DNA of 64,000 bases from JASHSH01 sp036490215 (GTDB lineage: Bacteria > Pseudomonadota > Alphaproteobacteria > Rhodospirillales > Magnetospirillaceae): positions 124,001-188,000 of the forward strand of contig DASXEH010000095.1 in the NCBI GenBank assembly GCA_036490215.1, written 5' to 3'. Each line of letters begins with the position of its first letter. The first letter of the stretch is position 1. Shown one piece after another: positions 49,526-57,981 of the stretch. A program made the translations under genes and the position numbers. The notes beneath the pieces were generated by a model. That model was not told where the DNA came from, searched no databases, and worked only from the letters and a program-made list of their open reading frames with translations.

Positions 49526-51232
49526 TCAAACGCTAATGTCGAGGGCGCTCGACGCCGCACTGGCGGCGGAAGCACCCGAGGTCGAGGAAAGGCTGGAAAT
49601 CGAATCGACGCCCTCGGCGCCGTTCGACTGGCTGCGGCCCTGCCGGCCCGATTGGGCGAACTGGCGCTGCTGGCCTTCGCCGCCGCGCATATAGAAGGAC
49701 AGCGAGCTCGAGTCGGCGTTGAGGCCGGCATCCTGCAGCGCCTGAACCATGCCCTGCTGATCGCTCTTGAGGAGCGCCAGCGTTTCCGGGCGGTCGGCGG
49801 TGATGGTGGCTTTCACGGTGCCGTTCTGCACTTCGAGCTTCACATCGACGCGGCCCATATTGTCGGGGTTGAGCTGGACCTTGATGGTGGACGAACCGGC
49901 CGCCACACCCTTCTCGATCTGCATCTTGAGCTGCTCGATCGCGGAGGGCAGCTGGATCTGCTTCGGCGCCTGAGTCTGTTCCGGCTCATCGGCTTCCTGA
50001 AGCTGCGAGACGAAGCTCGACGAATTGGCGGCGGGAGCGGCGGTCGGCGCCTGGCTCGGCGCGTTGGGCATAGCTGCTTCGGCGGCCTGCGATGTGGCCG
50101 CCGTGGCCGCAACCGTCGCGCCTGCGGCCTGCTGCGTGCCGATCACCGCTGAAGCCGTGTTCTGCAGCAGCGCCGAAATGGCGGTCAGGGCCTGCATGTC
50201 TTCGGCCAGGCTTTCCGTGGTCGGGTCGATCGCGGAAAGCTGCGAATTGTCGTCAGCCTGCCCGTTGTTCGATTGGCCGTTGTCGTCGCCGCCGGTCGAA
50301 GTGTCCTGCTGGCTGCCCGAGAAGAAGCCCGGAAGCGCGGTCACGGCGTCGGGCACCAAGGTTGCGGTGCTGGTCGGCGCGTTGGTGTTGCCGGTGGTCG
50401 TCTGCGTCGACACGCTGGCGGTGCCCGAAGAACCGGTGATCTGCGACAGGCTCGAAGCCTGCTGCGCCATCGTCGGCGTGGTGGCAGCGCTGTTGAGGAA
50501 GTTGGCGGTCCAGGCCGGCGTGGAATCCGAGGGTTCGTCGTCCTGGGCGGCGGCAGCCAATTGCGGACCCGTCGGACCGGCAGTGGGACCGGCAACCGGA
50601 CCAGTGTTCTGCTGCGCGCCCGCGTTCGTCGGGCCCGTGTTGGTCTTGCCGGCGGCCACGGCTTCGATGGCCGCGATCGGCGTCTGCTGCTGGGGCGCGA
50701 CATAGACGGTTGCGGCCATCACCGCCGCCGTCGCCTCGGTGGTTTCGTCGTCGCCGTTGTTCGTCGATGCCTGCGTCGTGGTCGTGGTGGTCGTCGTCTG
50801 ATTGCCAGCGCCCGAATTGCGGCCACGCGTCGGGGCCTGCGCGACCTGCGCCGTATTGGCGTTCGACTGCTGGGGTGCGTTGGTATCGGTGTCGGTATTG
50901 GTCTCGGCGCTGGCTGTCGTCTGGGTCGGCGCCTGCTGCGTGGTTGTCGTATCGGTGTTGGCCGACTGCTGCTGCGTCGCATCCGACGACTGCTGCTGCT
51001 CGGGGGCCGGCGCCGCCGGCGCGGTCTGGACGGGCGGCGTATAGGTCGGCGCGTTGCCGACCATATCGATCAGGGCCTGCGAATTCATGAGCGTGTGCTT
51101 GCTCAGATTCGAGCCGTAAGAATGCTTGAGCAGATAGGCGAACATGTCCCCGGTCGTCCCGTTGTCGCTGTCCTGCGACACCTGGGTCGACTGCTGGGTC
51201 TGGGTCGCCTGAGCGAGAGCTTTCACATCCAT
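49526..51232 (-). CDS. fliK: Flagellar hook-length control protein FliK
   Basis: 568 residues from an ATG at 51232; upstream ATGs near 51271 are excluded because they lie in or before the sigma-54 promoter. The first 400 residues are low-complexity Gln/Thr/Ala/Ser, consistent with the flexible ruler. The C-terminal flg_hook domain is clear: IEQLKMQIEKGVAAGSSTIK, VQLNPDNMGRVDVKLEVQNG, TVKATITADRPETLALLKSD. FliK measures the hook and switches export specificity. Operon order fliK-flgD-flgE; divergent from pseB. Confidence 0.92.
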   Translation of the reverse strand: MDVKALAQATQTQQSTQVSQDSDNGTTGDMFAYLLKHSYGSNLSKHTLMNSQALIDMVGNAPTYTPPVQTAPAAPAPEQQQSSDATQQQSANTDTTTTQQAPTQTTASAETNTDTDTNAPQQSNANTAQVAQAPTRGRNSGAGNQTTTTTTTTQASTNNGDDETTEATAAVMAATVYVAPQQQTPIAAIEAVAAGKTNTGPTNAGAQQNTGPVAGPTAGPTGPQLAAAAQDDEPSDSTPAWTANFLNSAATTPTMAQQASSLSQITGSSGTASVSTQTTTGNTNAPTSTATLVPDAVTALPGFFSGSQQDTSTGGDDNGQSNNGQADDNSQLSAIDPTTESLAEDMQALTAISALLQNTASAVIGTQQAAGATVAATAATSQAAEAAMPNAPSQAPTAAPAANSSSFVSQLQEADEPEQTQAPKQIQLPSAIEQLKMQIEKGVAAGSSTIKVQLNPDNMGRVDVKLEVQNGTVKATITADRPETLALLKSDQQGMVQALQDAGLNADSSSLSFYMRGGEGQQRQFAQSGRQGRSQSNGAEGVDSISSLSSTSGASAASAASSALDISV

Positions 51233-51272
51233 GGCGTTTAGTCCTGCCGACACATTGATCCGGCCAGACATC

Positions 51273-51288
51273 AGCAAGGGGTGTGCCA
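51273..51288 (-). promoter_or_regulatory. Sigma-54 promoter of fliK-flgD-flgE
   Basis: Minus-strand TGGCACACCCCTTGCT matches the consensus TGGCAC-N5-TTGCW at every defined position. The start of transcription would be near 51263, about 30 bases before the fliK ATG. FlbD encoded at 40.7 kb is the likely activator. Confidence 0.85.
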
Positions 51289-51399
51289 GAGGGTTATGCC
51301 CCTGAATTTATTGGCCAATATTTTTGAGGTGGCCGTCCAAAGGGCGGCAAGGGCAATACCGTCTCAGCAATTCTTGCCGGGCTGCCATGGGCCAAACCC

Positions 51400-51411
51400 G
51401 GCAAATTCGCC
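51400..51411. promoter_or_regulatory. GGCAAATTCGCC near-palindrome between fliK and pseB
   Basis: Similar to the GGCA-N4-TGCC motifs near fliF; it lies about 110 bases upstream of the fliK sigma-54 promoter, the distance typical for an activator site. It could be an FlbD-binding element; no direct evidence. Confidence 0.35.
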
Positions 51412-51474
51412 TGTATTGCGGGGCTTGGACGTCTCAACTGTCAGCCGGGATTGTGCCCGGCAGACGAGCCTGCC

Positions 51475-51489
51475 TTAACCAATTCCTAA
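51475..51489 (+). promoter_or_regulatory. CtrA-like box upstream of pseB
   Basis: TTAA-CCAATTC-CTAA differs at one base from TTAA-N7-TTAA. It lies about 50 bases before the pseB start, a suitable position for a CtrA-activated -35 region. Confidence 0.45.
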
Positions 51490-51536
51490 CTGGACGCGGG
51501 TTAATCGGTCATCAACCGGCATAGGAGAATCCGACG

Positions 51537-52610
51537 GTGACCATCATCAACAGACCCGCCATGCCAGAGAAACCATCCCGCTTCCACGACAATGGTATCG
51601 ATCTCGACGGCGCCTCCATCCTGATCACGGGTGGCAGCGGGTCTTTCGGTCGTCGTTTGGCGCACGAACTCCTCTCCCGCTATCGCCCACGCCGCGTCGC
51701 GATCTATTCGCGCGACGAAGCGAAGCAGGTCGATATGCAGCAAGAATTCCAGGCGCACGACAATTTCAGCGCCATGCGCTTCTTCATCGGCGATGTGCGC
51801 GACCAGCAGCGCCTCAAGCTCGCGATGCGCGAGGTGGATTACGTGATCCATGCCGCGGCGCTGAAGCATGTGCCGGTGGCCGAATACAACCCGATGGAAT
51901 GCATTCATACCAACGTTCTCGGTGCCGAGAACGTGGTCTATGCCGCGCTTGAGAACCGGGTGAAGCGCGTCGTCGCGCTGTCGACCGACAAGGCCGTCAA
52001 CCCGATCAATCTCTACGGCGCGTCGAAGCTCGCCTCCGACAAGATTTTCGTGGCCGCCAACAATCTCTCGGGCAGCGCGGGGACCGTCTTCTCGGTCGTG
52101 CGCTACGGCAATGTGGTCGGCTCGCGTGGCTCTGTGGTGCCGCTGTTCCAAAAGCTGATCCGCGAGGGTGCGGCCGCTCTGCCGATCACCGACGAACGCA
52201 TGACGCGCTTCTGGATCACGTTGCTCGAAGGCGTCGATTTCGTGCTGTCGAACCTGCGCGGCATGAAGGGCGGCGAGATTTTCGTTCCCAAGATTCCCAG
52301 CATGAAGATGGTCGATCTGGCCAAGTGCATGGCGCCCGATCTGCCGATCAAGGTGATCGGCATCCGTCCGGGCGAAAAGCTGCATGAGGCGATGATCGGC
52401 GTCGAGCAGGCGCCGTTTACCCGCGCGTTGCCGGATCGTTTCATCATTCAGCCCGAGCTCGCTTTCTGGGATCGTCAGGATCTCGAAAGCTGGACCCGCC
52501 CGGTGGCGGAGACGTTCTCCTACACCTCGGACAACAACGACGAGTGGCTCTCCGCCGACGAGCTGCGCCAGATGGTCGCGGAAACGTCGTACGGACCTGT
52601 CCACGCCTGA
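51537..52610 (+). CDS. pseB: UDP-GlcNAc 4,6-dehydratase (inverting) PseB
   Basis: First step of pseudaminic acid synthesis. 357 residues from a GTG at 51537 with GGAGA seven bases upstream. The Rossmann motif is LITGGSGSFGRRLAHEL, with YSRDEAKQVDMQQEF, HAAALKHVPVAEYNPMEC and LSTDKAVNPINLYGASKL (STDK and YxxxK active-site motif). It matches PseB/FlaA1-type short dehydratases rather than the membrane forms. The N-terminus is about 20 residues longer than usual. First of pseB-C-F-G-H-I; divergent from fliK. Confidence 0.95.
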   Translation: MTIINRPAMPEKPSRFHDNGIDLDGASILITGGSGSFGRRLAHELLSRYRPRRVAIYSRDEAKQVDMQQEFQAHDNFSAMRFFIGDVRDQQRLKLAMREVDYVIHAAALKHVPVAEYNPMECIHTNVLGAENVVYAALENRVKRVVALSTDKAVNPINLYGASKLASDKIFVAANNLSGSAGTVFSVVRYGNVVGSRGSVVPLFQKLIREGAAALPITDERMTRFWITLLEGVDFVLSNLRGMKGGEIFVPKIPSMKMVDLAKCMAPDLPIKVIGIRPGEKLHEAMIGVEQAPFTRALPDRFIIQPELAFWDRQDLESWTRPVAETFSYTSDNNDEWLSADELRQMVAETSYGPVHA

Positions 52611-52614
52611 ACCG

Positions 52615-53853
52615 ATGGCCCAGAAAACGGGCCGTGCGCCCTTTCTGGCTTACGGCCGCCAACAGATCGACGCCGACGATATCGCCGCGGTTGTCCGCGT
52701 CCTCGAAGGCGACTGGCTGACCAATGGGCCCGACGTCGAAGCCTTCGAGCGCGATTTCGCCGCCGTCGTCTCCGCCACTCATGCGGTCTCATGCGCCAAC
52801 GGTACCGCCGCACTGCACATGGCGGCTTACGCGGCCCGGCTCGGGCCCGACAGCAGCGCCATCGTTCCCTCGATCACCTTTCTCGCCACGGCCAACTGCG
52901 CGCGCTATGTCGGCGCCGAAGTCGTTTTCGCCGATGTCGATCCCCATAGCGGGCTCCTGACGCCAGAAACCCTGGAGTCGGCGTTGGCCCGCGCAAATCA
53001 GACCGGCGCACCCAAACCCAAGGCGGTGCTGCCGGTTCATCTCAACGGCCAGACCTGCGATCTCGTCGGCATTGCCGAAGTCGCCAAGCGTCATGATCTC
53101 GTCGTCATCGAAGACGCCTGCCACGCGGTCGGCACGATCGGCGATGGGCCGGGCGCCGAGCGCGATCCGGTCGGCGCCTGCCGTCATTCGGCGATGACCG
53201 TATTCTCGTTCCATCCGGTCAAGACGATCACCACCGGCGAAGGCGGCATGGTGACCACGGCCGATGACGAACTGGCCGCGCGGCTGCGCCGCTTCCGCAA
53301 TCACGGGCTCGATCGCGACCCGAAGAGCTTCACGCTCCGCGAGCAGGGTTTCGGTTCCGATGGCGAACCCAATCCCTGGTATTACGAAATGGCCGAGCCG
53401 GGTTTCAATTACCGGCTGACCGACATCGCCTGCGCACTCGGCATCTCGCAGTTGAAGAAGCTGCCGCGTTTTGCCGCCACGCGCCGCCGTCTGGCCGGGC
53501 GCTACGACCAGCGCCTCGCCTCGCTCGCGCCGACCCTCCGCACCGTGCCGCGCAATGCCTGGTGCGATCCGGCGCTGCATCTGTACGTCGCGTTGATCGA
53601 TTACGCCCGCACCGGCATGGATCGCAGCGCCTTCATGCGCAAGCTGAAGGCGCTCGGCATCGGCACCCAGGTCCATTACCTGCCGGTGCATCGCCAACCC
53701 TATTACCGTGATCGTTACGGCACGGCCGATCTTCCCGGCGCCGATGCCTATTACGCGCGCTGCCTCAGCCTGCCGCTGCAGCCCGGCATGACCGATGCCG
53801 ATGTCGACCGCGTGGTCGATGCGCTCAAGACCGTTATCGCGAGCCCATCATGA
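52615..53853 (+). CDS. pseC: UDP-4-keto-6-deoxy-sugar aminotransferase PseC
   Basis: PLP-dependent aminotransferase of the DegT/DnrJ/EryC1 family, second step of the pathway. 412 residues. Key features are VSCANGTAALHMAAYA near residue 60, VVIEDACHAVGT, and the PLP lysine in FHPVKTITTGEGGMV. The QVHYLPVHRQPYYRDRYG segment near the C-terminus is typical of the family. Starts four bases after the pseB stop and overlaps pseF (ATGA). Confidence 0.95.
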   Translation: MAQKTGRAPFLAYGRQQIDADDIAAVVRVLEGDWLTNGPDVEAFERDFAAVVSATHAVSCANGTAALHMAAYAARLGPDSSAIVPSITFLATANCARYVGAEVVFADVDPHSGLLTPETLESALARANQTGAPKPKAVLPVHLNGQTCDLVGIAEVAKRHDLVVIEDACHAVGTIGDGPGAERDPVGACRHSAMTVFSFHPVKTITTGEGGMVTTADDELAARLRRFRNHGLDRDPKSFTLREQGFGSDGEPNPWYYEMAEPGFNYRLTDIACALGISQLKKLPRFAATRRRLAGRYDQRLASLAPTLRTVPRNAWCDPALHLYVALIDYARTGMDRSAFMRKLKALGIGTQVHYLPVHRQPYYRDRYGTADLPGADAYYARCLSLPLQPGMTDADVDRVVDALKTVIASPS

Positions 53854-55232
53854 CCGCATTGCGTGTGGTGCTGCAGGCGCGCACCACCTCGACGCGGCTT
53901 CCCGCGAAAGCGTTGCTTCCGCTGGCCGGCATGCCAAGTTCGGTGCTGGCGGCCAAACGCGCGATACGCGATGGGCTCGATCTCGTCTTCGCCACCTCGA
54001 CCGATCCGACCGACGATCCGCTGGCGGCGACCGCGGCTGCCGCGGGGCTGAACGTCTTCCGCGGCTCGAAGGACGATGTGCTCGGACGCTACGCTGCGGC
54101 CACGGCTGACATGAACGAGGCCGACATCGTCATCCGCGTCACCGGCGATGATCCGGTGCCCGATGCCGACTTTCTGCGCGCGCTGGTCGAATCCCGCGCG
54201 CGGCGCGGGGTCGAGATGCTGTTCAGCATGTCACCGGCCGATGGCCTGCCCCATGGCGTCGCGGCGCAGGCTTTCAGCGTGGGTGCGCTGCGCCGTGCCG
54301 ATCGGGAAGCGAAACTCGACTTTGAGCGCGAACATGTCGGCCCCTGGATGGTGAAACATCTCAGCAGCGCGGTCTTCGACGACGACGCGGGGCTCGATCT
54401 CGGTCATCTGCGCTGCACCTTGGATACGCTCGACGACTATTTCGCGCTTCAGACGCTGTTCGCCGGCATCGCCGACCCGATCGGCACGCCCTGGCGTGTG
54501 CTGGTCGATAGACTGAGCGCATCGAGTCCGTGGCGTGGGATGCCGTTCCGCTATCTGCGCGGCCAGCCCGGCGGCGATGCAACCACAGAGCGGCAAGGCC
54601 TGCTGGCGCCGGAGATCGATGCCGGCGCGACGCCTGACGCCATCCGCCACGCGATCCGCTGCGGCGCGACTCACTTCATCACCGCGACGGATACCGCGCC
54701 GGTGCTCGGCGCTGGCCTGGCGCAGGGGTGGAGCGGCCGTGCGTCCGCGATCCTTCATCTCGCTTTGCCGGTGGGCCTCGCTACCAGTCGCATCGCCGAT
54801 TGGGTCGAGGTGACGCTGCTCAATGCATGCCGCAACCTCGGCTTGGCGCGCCTGCATACAGCGGTGATGCCCGATTTGGTCGGCGCGCGCGCCACGGCGC
54901 TGCTCGACGCTCTCATCGCGGCGCAACGCAAGGGTTTGACCGGTCATATCGGGGCCGTTACCGCAACGCCGGCCGCCACGCTCAAATGGTCGAAGTTTCC
55001 CGAGGTGACCTATCTCGAACTCGGCTATGACGATCAGGTGGCCGTCCCCAGTTTGGCCGGCGTGCAGGCCGCGCGGCCCGAACTGGTCGTCGCTACCCGC
55101 GCGCCTTTGATGATCGCACTGAACCAGCAGCCCTGGGCGCACGCCGTCATTGTCCCGCTCTCGACAGGCGGCGCGTGGTCGTCTTTGATCGACGCCGCCC
55201 GCACCATGCGTCCCAATCGCATTTGGCAATGA
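53850..55232 (+). CDS. pseF: PseF/SpsF cytidylyltransferase fused to an aldo/keto-reductase-like half
   Basis: 460 residues, twice the usual PseF length. Residues 1-230 are the nucleotidyltransferase: LRVVLQARTTSTRLPAKALL, VIRVTGDDPVPDADFLRALV and REHVGPWM fit activation of pseudaminic acid to its CMP form. Residues about 255-460 (GATPDAIRHAIRCGATHFIT, ATDTAPVLGAGLAQ, LLNACRNLGLARLHTAV) look like an aldo/keto reductase: the DTA motif is kept, but the tyrosine usually five residues on is leucine, and no catalytic lysine is evident. This half is probably structural or regulatory. Coupled to pseC and pseG by ATGA overlaps. Confidence 0.82.
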   Translation: MTALRVVLQARTTSTRLPAKALLPLAGMPSSVLAAKRAIRDGLDLVFATSTDPTDDPLAATAAAAGLNVFRGSKDDVLGRYAAATADMNEADIVIRVTGDDPVPDADFLRALVESRARRGVEMLFSMSPADGLPHGVAAQAFSVGALRRADREAKLDFEREHVGPWMVKHLSSAVFDDDAGLDLGHLRCTLDTLDDYFALQTLFAGIADPIGTPWRVLVDRLSASSPWRGMPFRYLRGQPGGDATTERQGLLAPEIDAGATPDAIRHAIRCGATHFITATDTAPVLGAGLAQGWSGRASAILHLALPVGLATSRIADWVEVTLLNACRNLGLARLHTAVMPDLVGARATALLDALIAAQRKGLTGHIGAVTATPAATLKWSKFPEVTYLELGYDDQVAVPSLAGVQAARPELVVATRAPLMIALNQQPWAHAVIVPLSTGGAWSSLIDAARTMRPNRIWQ

Positions 55233-56284
55233 GTTCTCAGATGAGTACAAATTTAGTCGTTTTCCGTGCCGATGGCGGCCCGACAATCGGCGGCGGCCAT
55301 ATCGCCCGCTGCCTGGCCCTGGCCGATGAATTGAAGAAGCGCGGCTGGACCTGCGCCTTTGCCGTTTCGCCGGAAACCAAGGCGACGATGCAGAACCTCG
55401 CAGCATCGGGTTACGAAACGCTGGCGCTGCCCACCACCGGCCCCGGCATGGAATCCGCGGCGATCGCCGCGCAGTGGACGAATGCCGCCATGGTGGTGGT
55501 CGATCACTACAAGCGCGACAGCATGTTCGAAACGCCGGCGCGCCGCTGGGCCGAGAAGGTCGTGGTCATCGACGATCTGGCCGATCGCCGCCACGACTGC
55601 GACCTGCTGACCGATCCCACCCTGGGGCGCAAACCGGAACGCTATGGTGGCGGCGCGGTGCCGGAGGGGTGCCTGTTCCTGCTCGGGCCCAATTATGCGG
55701 TATTGAAGCCCGGCTTTGCCGTCGCGCGGGCCGGCTCGCTGGAGCGCCGTGCCGATCCGAAGCTGCGCCGACTCCTGATCTCATTTGGCAGCACAGACCC
55801 GATCGATGCCACCGGCGCGTGCCTGTATGCGCTGGAGCGGTCGTCGCTCGATCTCGAGATCGATGTCGTTCTCGGCAGCGCGGCGCCGAATCTGGAACAA
55901 GTCCGCACCCGTGCCGCGGGGCTGAAGCGGGTCAAACTCCATATCGAAACCGATGCCATGCCCCAGCTGATGGCCGATGCCGATTGCGCCTTGGGGGGGG
56001 CCGGCAGCACCAGTTGGGAGCGGTGTTGCATGGGTTTGCCGGCCCTGGCCGCTATTCTGGCCGATAACCAGATCGGCATCGCAGCGGGCTTGGCCGCCAA
56101 GGGCGCAGCCCAGATCGCCGGGCCCTGGAAGCCCAATCTGGCGCTGATGATCATCCGGCGGCTGGAGGGCCTCGACTCCCGACAACTGGCCCAGATGTCG
56201 AAGGCTGCCGCGGCCATTTGCGACGGTCTCGGTACGATGCGGGTGGCCGATGCCGTAGAAAAATTGCGTCCGCGGCGTACTTAA
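55229..56284 (+). CDS. pseG: UDP-sugar hydrolase PseG
   Basis: Removes UDP from the acetylated intermediate in pseudaminic acid synthesis. 351 residues from an ATG at 55229 that overlaps the pseF stop (ATG at 55241 is possible). The glycosyltransferase-B-like fold starts FRADGGPTIGGGHIARCLAL with the catalytic histidine in GGGHIAR. VVIDDLADRRHDCDLLTDPT and ADCALGGAGSTSWERCCMGL are family features. The stop codon overlaps a perfect CtrA box. Confidence 0.92.
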   Translation: MSSQMSTNLVVFRADGGPTIGGGHIARCLALADELKKRGWTCAFAVSPETKATMQNLAASGYETLALPTTGPGMESAAIAAQWTNAAMVVVDHYKRDSMFETPARRWAEKVVVIDDLADRRHDCDLLTDPTLGRKPERYGGGAVPEGCLFLLGPNYAVLKPGFAVARAGSLERRADPKLRRLLISFGSTDPIDATGACLYALERSSLDLEIDVVLGSAAPNLEQVRTRAAGLKRVKLHIETDAMPQLMADADCALGGAGSTSWERCCMGLPALAAILADNQIGIAAGLAAKGAAQIAGPWKPNLALMIIRRLEGLDSRQLAQMSKAAAAICDGLGTMRVADAVEKLRPRRT

Positions 56285-56295
56285 CACAGTTTTAA
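56281..56295 (+). promoter_or_regulatory. Perfect CtrA box (TTAA-N7-TTAA) before pseH
   Basis: TTAACACAGTTTTAA matches the CtrA consensus TTAA-N7-TTAA exactly. It starts at the last codons of pseG, in the only clear gap within the pse cluster. If it overlaps a -35 region, transcription would begin near 56320, and translation could start at the ATG at 56345 instead of 56309. Confidence 0.65.
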
Positions 56296-56308
56296 TCGAA
56301 CCTCAGTC

Positions 56309-56875
56309 ATGATCGAGGATGGCGTGTTAGGTATTTACAGCGATATGACCCATCCGGAACCCGTGAAGCACATCATCGACGATGCGGCTTTCGCCTCCGA
56401 CATATCGGAGGGCGCGGATGAGACGCCACGCCTGCGCCCCGCGCAGTCCGACGATGTCGGCACCGTGTTCGCCATGCGCAACCTGCTCGAAATCGTCCGT
56501 TGGACCGAAAGCGGCCGCGAAGTGACGATGGAAGAGCATCGTGGCTGGTTTGCCTCGCGCATGGCCGGCAGCGACAATCGCCTGTTCCTGATCGAAGTCG
56601 AAGGCACGCCCGCCGGCGCGATCGATCTCGCCATGCGCAGGGGCGAAGTGATCATCTCGATCTATCTCCTGTCGCCGCTGCGGGGCCGCGGCCATGGCCG
56701 CCGCCTGATCCGCCAAGCCTGCGATACGGCGCGCGCCTGCTGGGGACCGCTGACCGTGGTCGCCCGCATCCTCTCGGACAACACGCCCAGCCTGCATGCC
56801 TTCGGCGCGTCGGGCTTCGTCGAAACCGGCACCGATGGCCGCGTCATCGTCATGAAGCAGGCGGCCGGGGCGTGA
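56309..56875 (+). CDS. pseH: GNAT-family N-acetyltransferase PseH
   Basis: 188 residues. The GNAT core is seen as PRLRPAQSDDVGTVFAMRNL, then ISIYLLSPLRGRGHGRRLIR (acetyl-CoA-binding loop R/Q-x-x-G-x-G/A variant) and PSLHAFGASGFVETGTDGRV. In the pseudaminic acid pathway this enzyme acetylates the 4-amino group. The first 40 residues are extra and poorly conserved, so an ATG at 56345 is a good alternative start. It overlaps pseI as GTGA. Confidence 0.88.
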   Translation: MIEDGVLGIYSDMTHPEPVKHIIDDAAFASDISEGADETPRLRPAQSDDVGTVFAMRNLLEIVRWTESGREVTMEEHRGWFASRMAGSDNRLFLIEVEGTPAGAIDLAMRRGEVIISIYLLSPLRGRGHGRRLIRQACDTARACWGPLTVVARILSDNTPSLHAFGASGFVETGTDGRVIVMKQAAGA

Positions 56876-57981
56876 GTGGGCGCGTGAGCGCATCGGTCGC
56901 CATCGCCGGCCGGCCGATCGGGCCGGATCATCCGCCCTATATCATCGCGGAAATGTCGGGCAACCATAACGGCGACCTCAATCGCGCGCTGGCGCTGATC
57001 GATGCGGCCGCCGATGCCGGCGCCGATGCGGTAAAGCTGCAGACCTATACCGCCGACACGATGACCATCGACCACCATGGCCCCGGCTTCGACATCGAAG
57101 GCGGGTTGTGGAAGGGCCGCAGCCTCTACGAACTGTACGAAGAGGCGCACACGCCCTGGGACTGGCATCCGGCCCTGTTCGCCCGCGCCAAGGCGCGCGG
57201 CATCACCGCCTTCAGCACGCCCTTCGATCCGACCGCTGTCGACTACCTCACCAGCCTCGATGCGCCGGCCTACAAGATCGCCTCGTTCGAGGTGATCGAT
57301 CTGCCGCTGATCGAGCACGTCGCGCGCCAGGGCAAGCCGGTCATCGTCTCCAGCGGCATGGCCAGCGACGCCGAGATCGGCGAGGCGCTGGCCGCGATCC
57401 GCGACAATGGCAATCCGCCGACCGTGCTGCTCCATTGCGTCAGCGCCTATCCGGCACCGGCCAAGGATATCAACCTGCGCCGCATCCCCTATCTCGCCCA
57501 GCAATTCGGCGCGATCCCGGGTCTGTCCGATCACACGATGGGAACCACGGTCGCGATCGGCGCGATCGCCTTGGGCGCCACCGTGATCGAAAAGCACTTC
57601 ACCTTGGCGCGTGCGGATGGCGGGCCCGATGCGGCGTTCTCGCTCGAACCGAACGAGTTGGCCGATCTTGTCACCGGCACGCGCACGGCCTGGGAAGCGA
57701 TGGGCATCGCCGCCGCCGGGCTCAAGCCATCGGAGAAACAGAACCTTCAATTCCGTCGCTCGCTCTATGTGGTGGCCGATATCAAGGCGGGCGAGCGCTT
57801 CACGCCCGAGAATTTGCGCGCGATTCGTCCGGGCTTCGGTCTGCCGCCGAAATATCAGCGCCAGGTGATGGGGCTGACGGCCGCTGTCGATCTCGCCCGT
57901 GGCACGCCGCTGACACCAGAGCATGTTGCGGGGCACGTCGCCGGTCTCGCCGATCAAAAGCCGGTCGCGCGCCGCGCATGA
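56872..57981 (+). CDS. pseI: Pseudaminic acid synthase PseI
   Basis: NeuB-family condensing enzyme that joins the hexose intermediate with phosphoenolpyruvate. 369 residues from a GTG at 56872 (GTGA overlap with pseH; GTG 56884 also possible). Features are YIIAEMSGNHNGDLNRALAL, AVKLQTYTADTMTIDHHGPG, PAYKIASFEVIDLPLIEHVA, SDHTMG and GATVIEKHFTLARADGGPDA. The C-terminal SAF/antifreeze-like domain (SLYVVADIKAGERFTPENLR) is complete. Overlaps the methyltransferase gene (ATGA). Confidence 0.96.
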   Translation: MSGRVSASVAIAGRPIGPDHPPYIIAEMSGNHNGDLNRALALIDAAADAGADAVKLQTYTADTMTIDHHGPGFDIEGGLWKGRSLYELYEEAHTPWDWHPALFARAKARGITAFSTPFDPTAVDYLTSLDAPAYKIASFEVIDLPLIEHVARQGKPVIVSSGMASDAEIGEALAAIRDNGNPPTVLLHCVSAYPAPAKDINLRRIPYLAQQFGAIPGLSDHTMGTTVAIGAIALGATVIEKHFTLARADGGPDAAFSLEPNELADLVTGTRTAWEAMGIAAAGLKPSEKQNLQFRRSLYVVADIKAGERFTPENLRAIRPGFGLPPKYQRQVMGLTAAVDLARGTPLTPEHVAGHVAGLADQKPVARRA

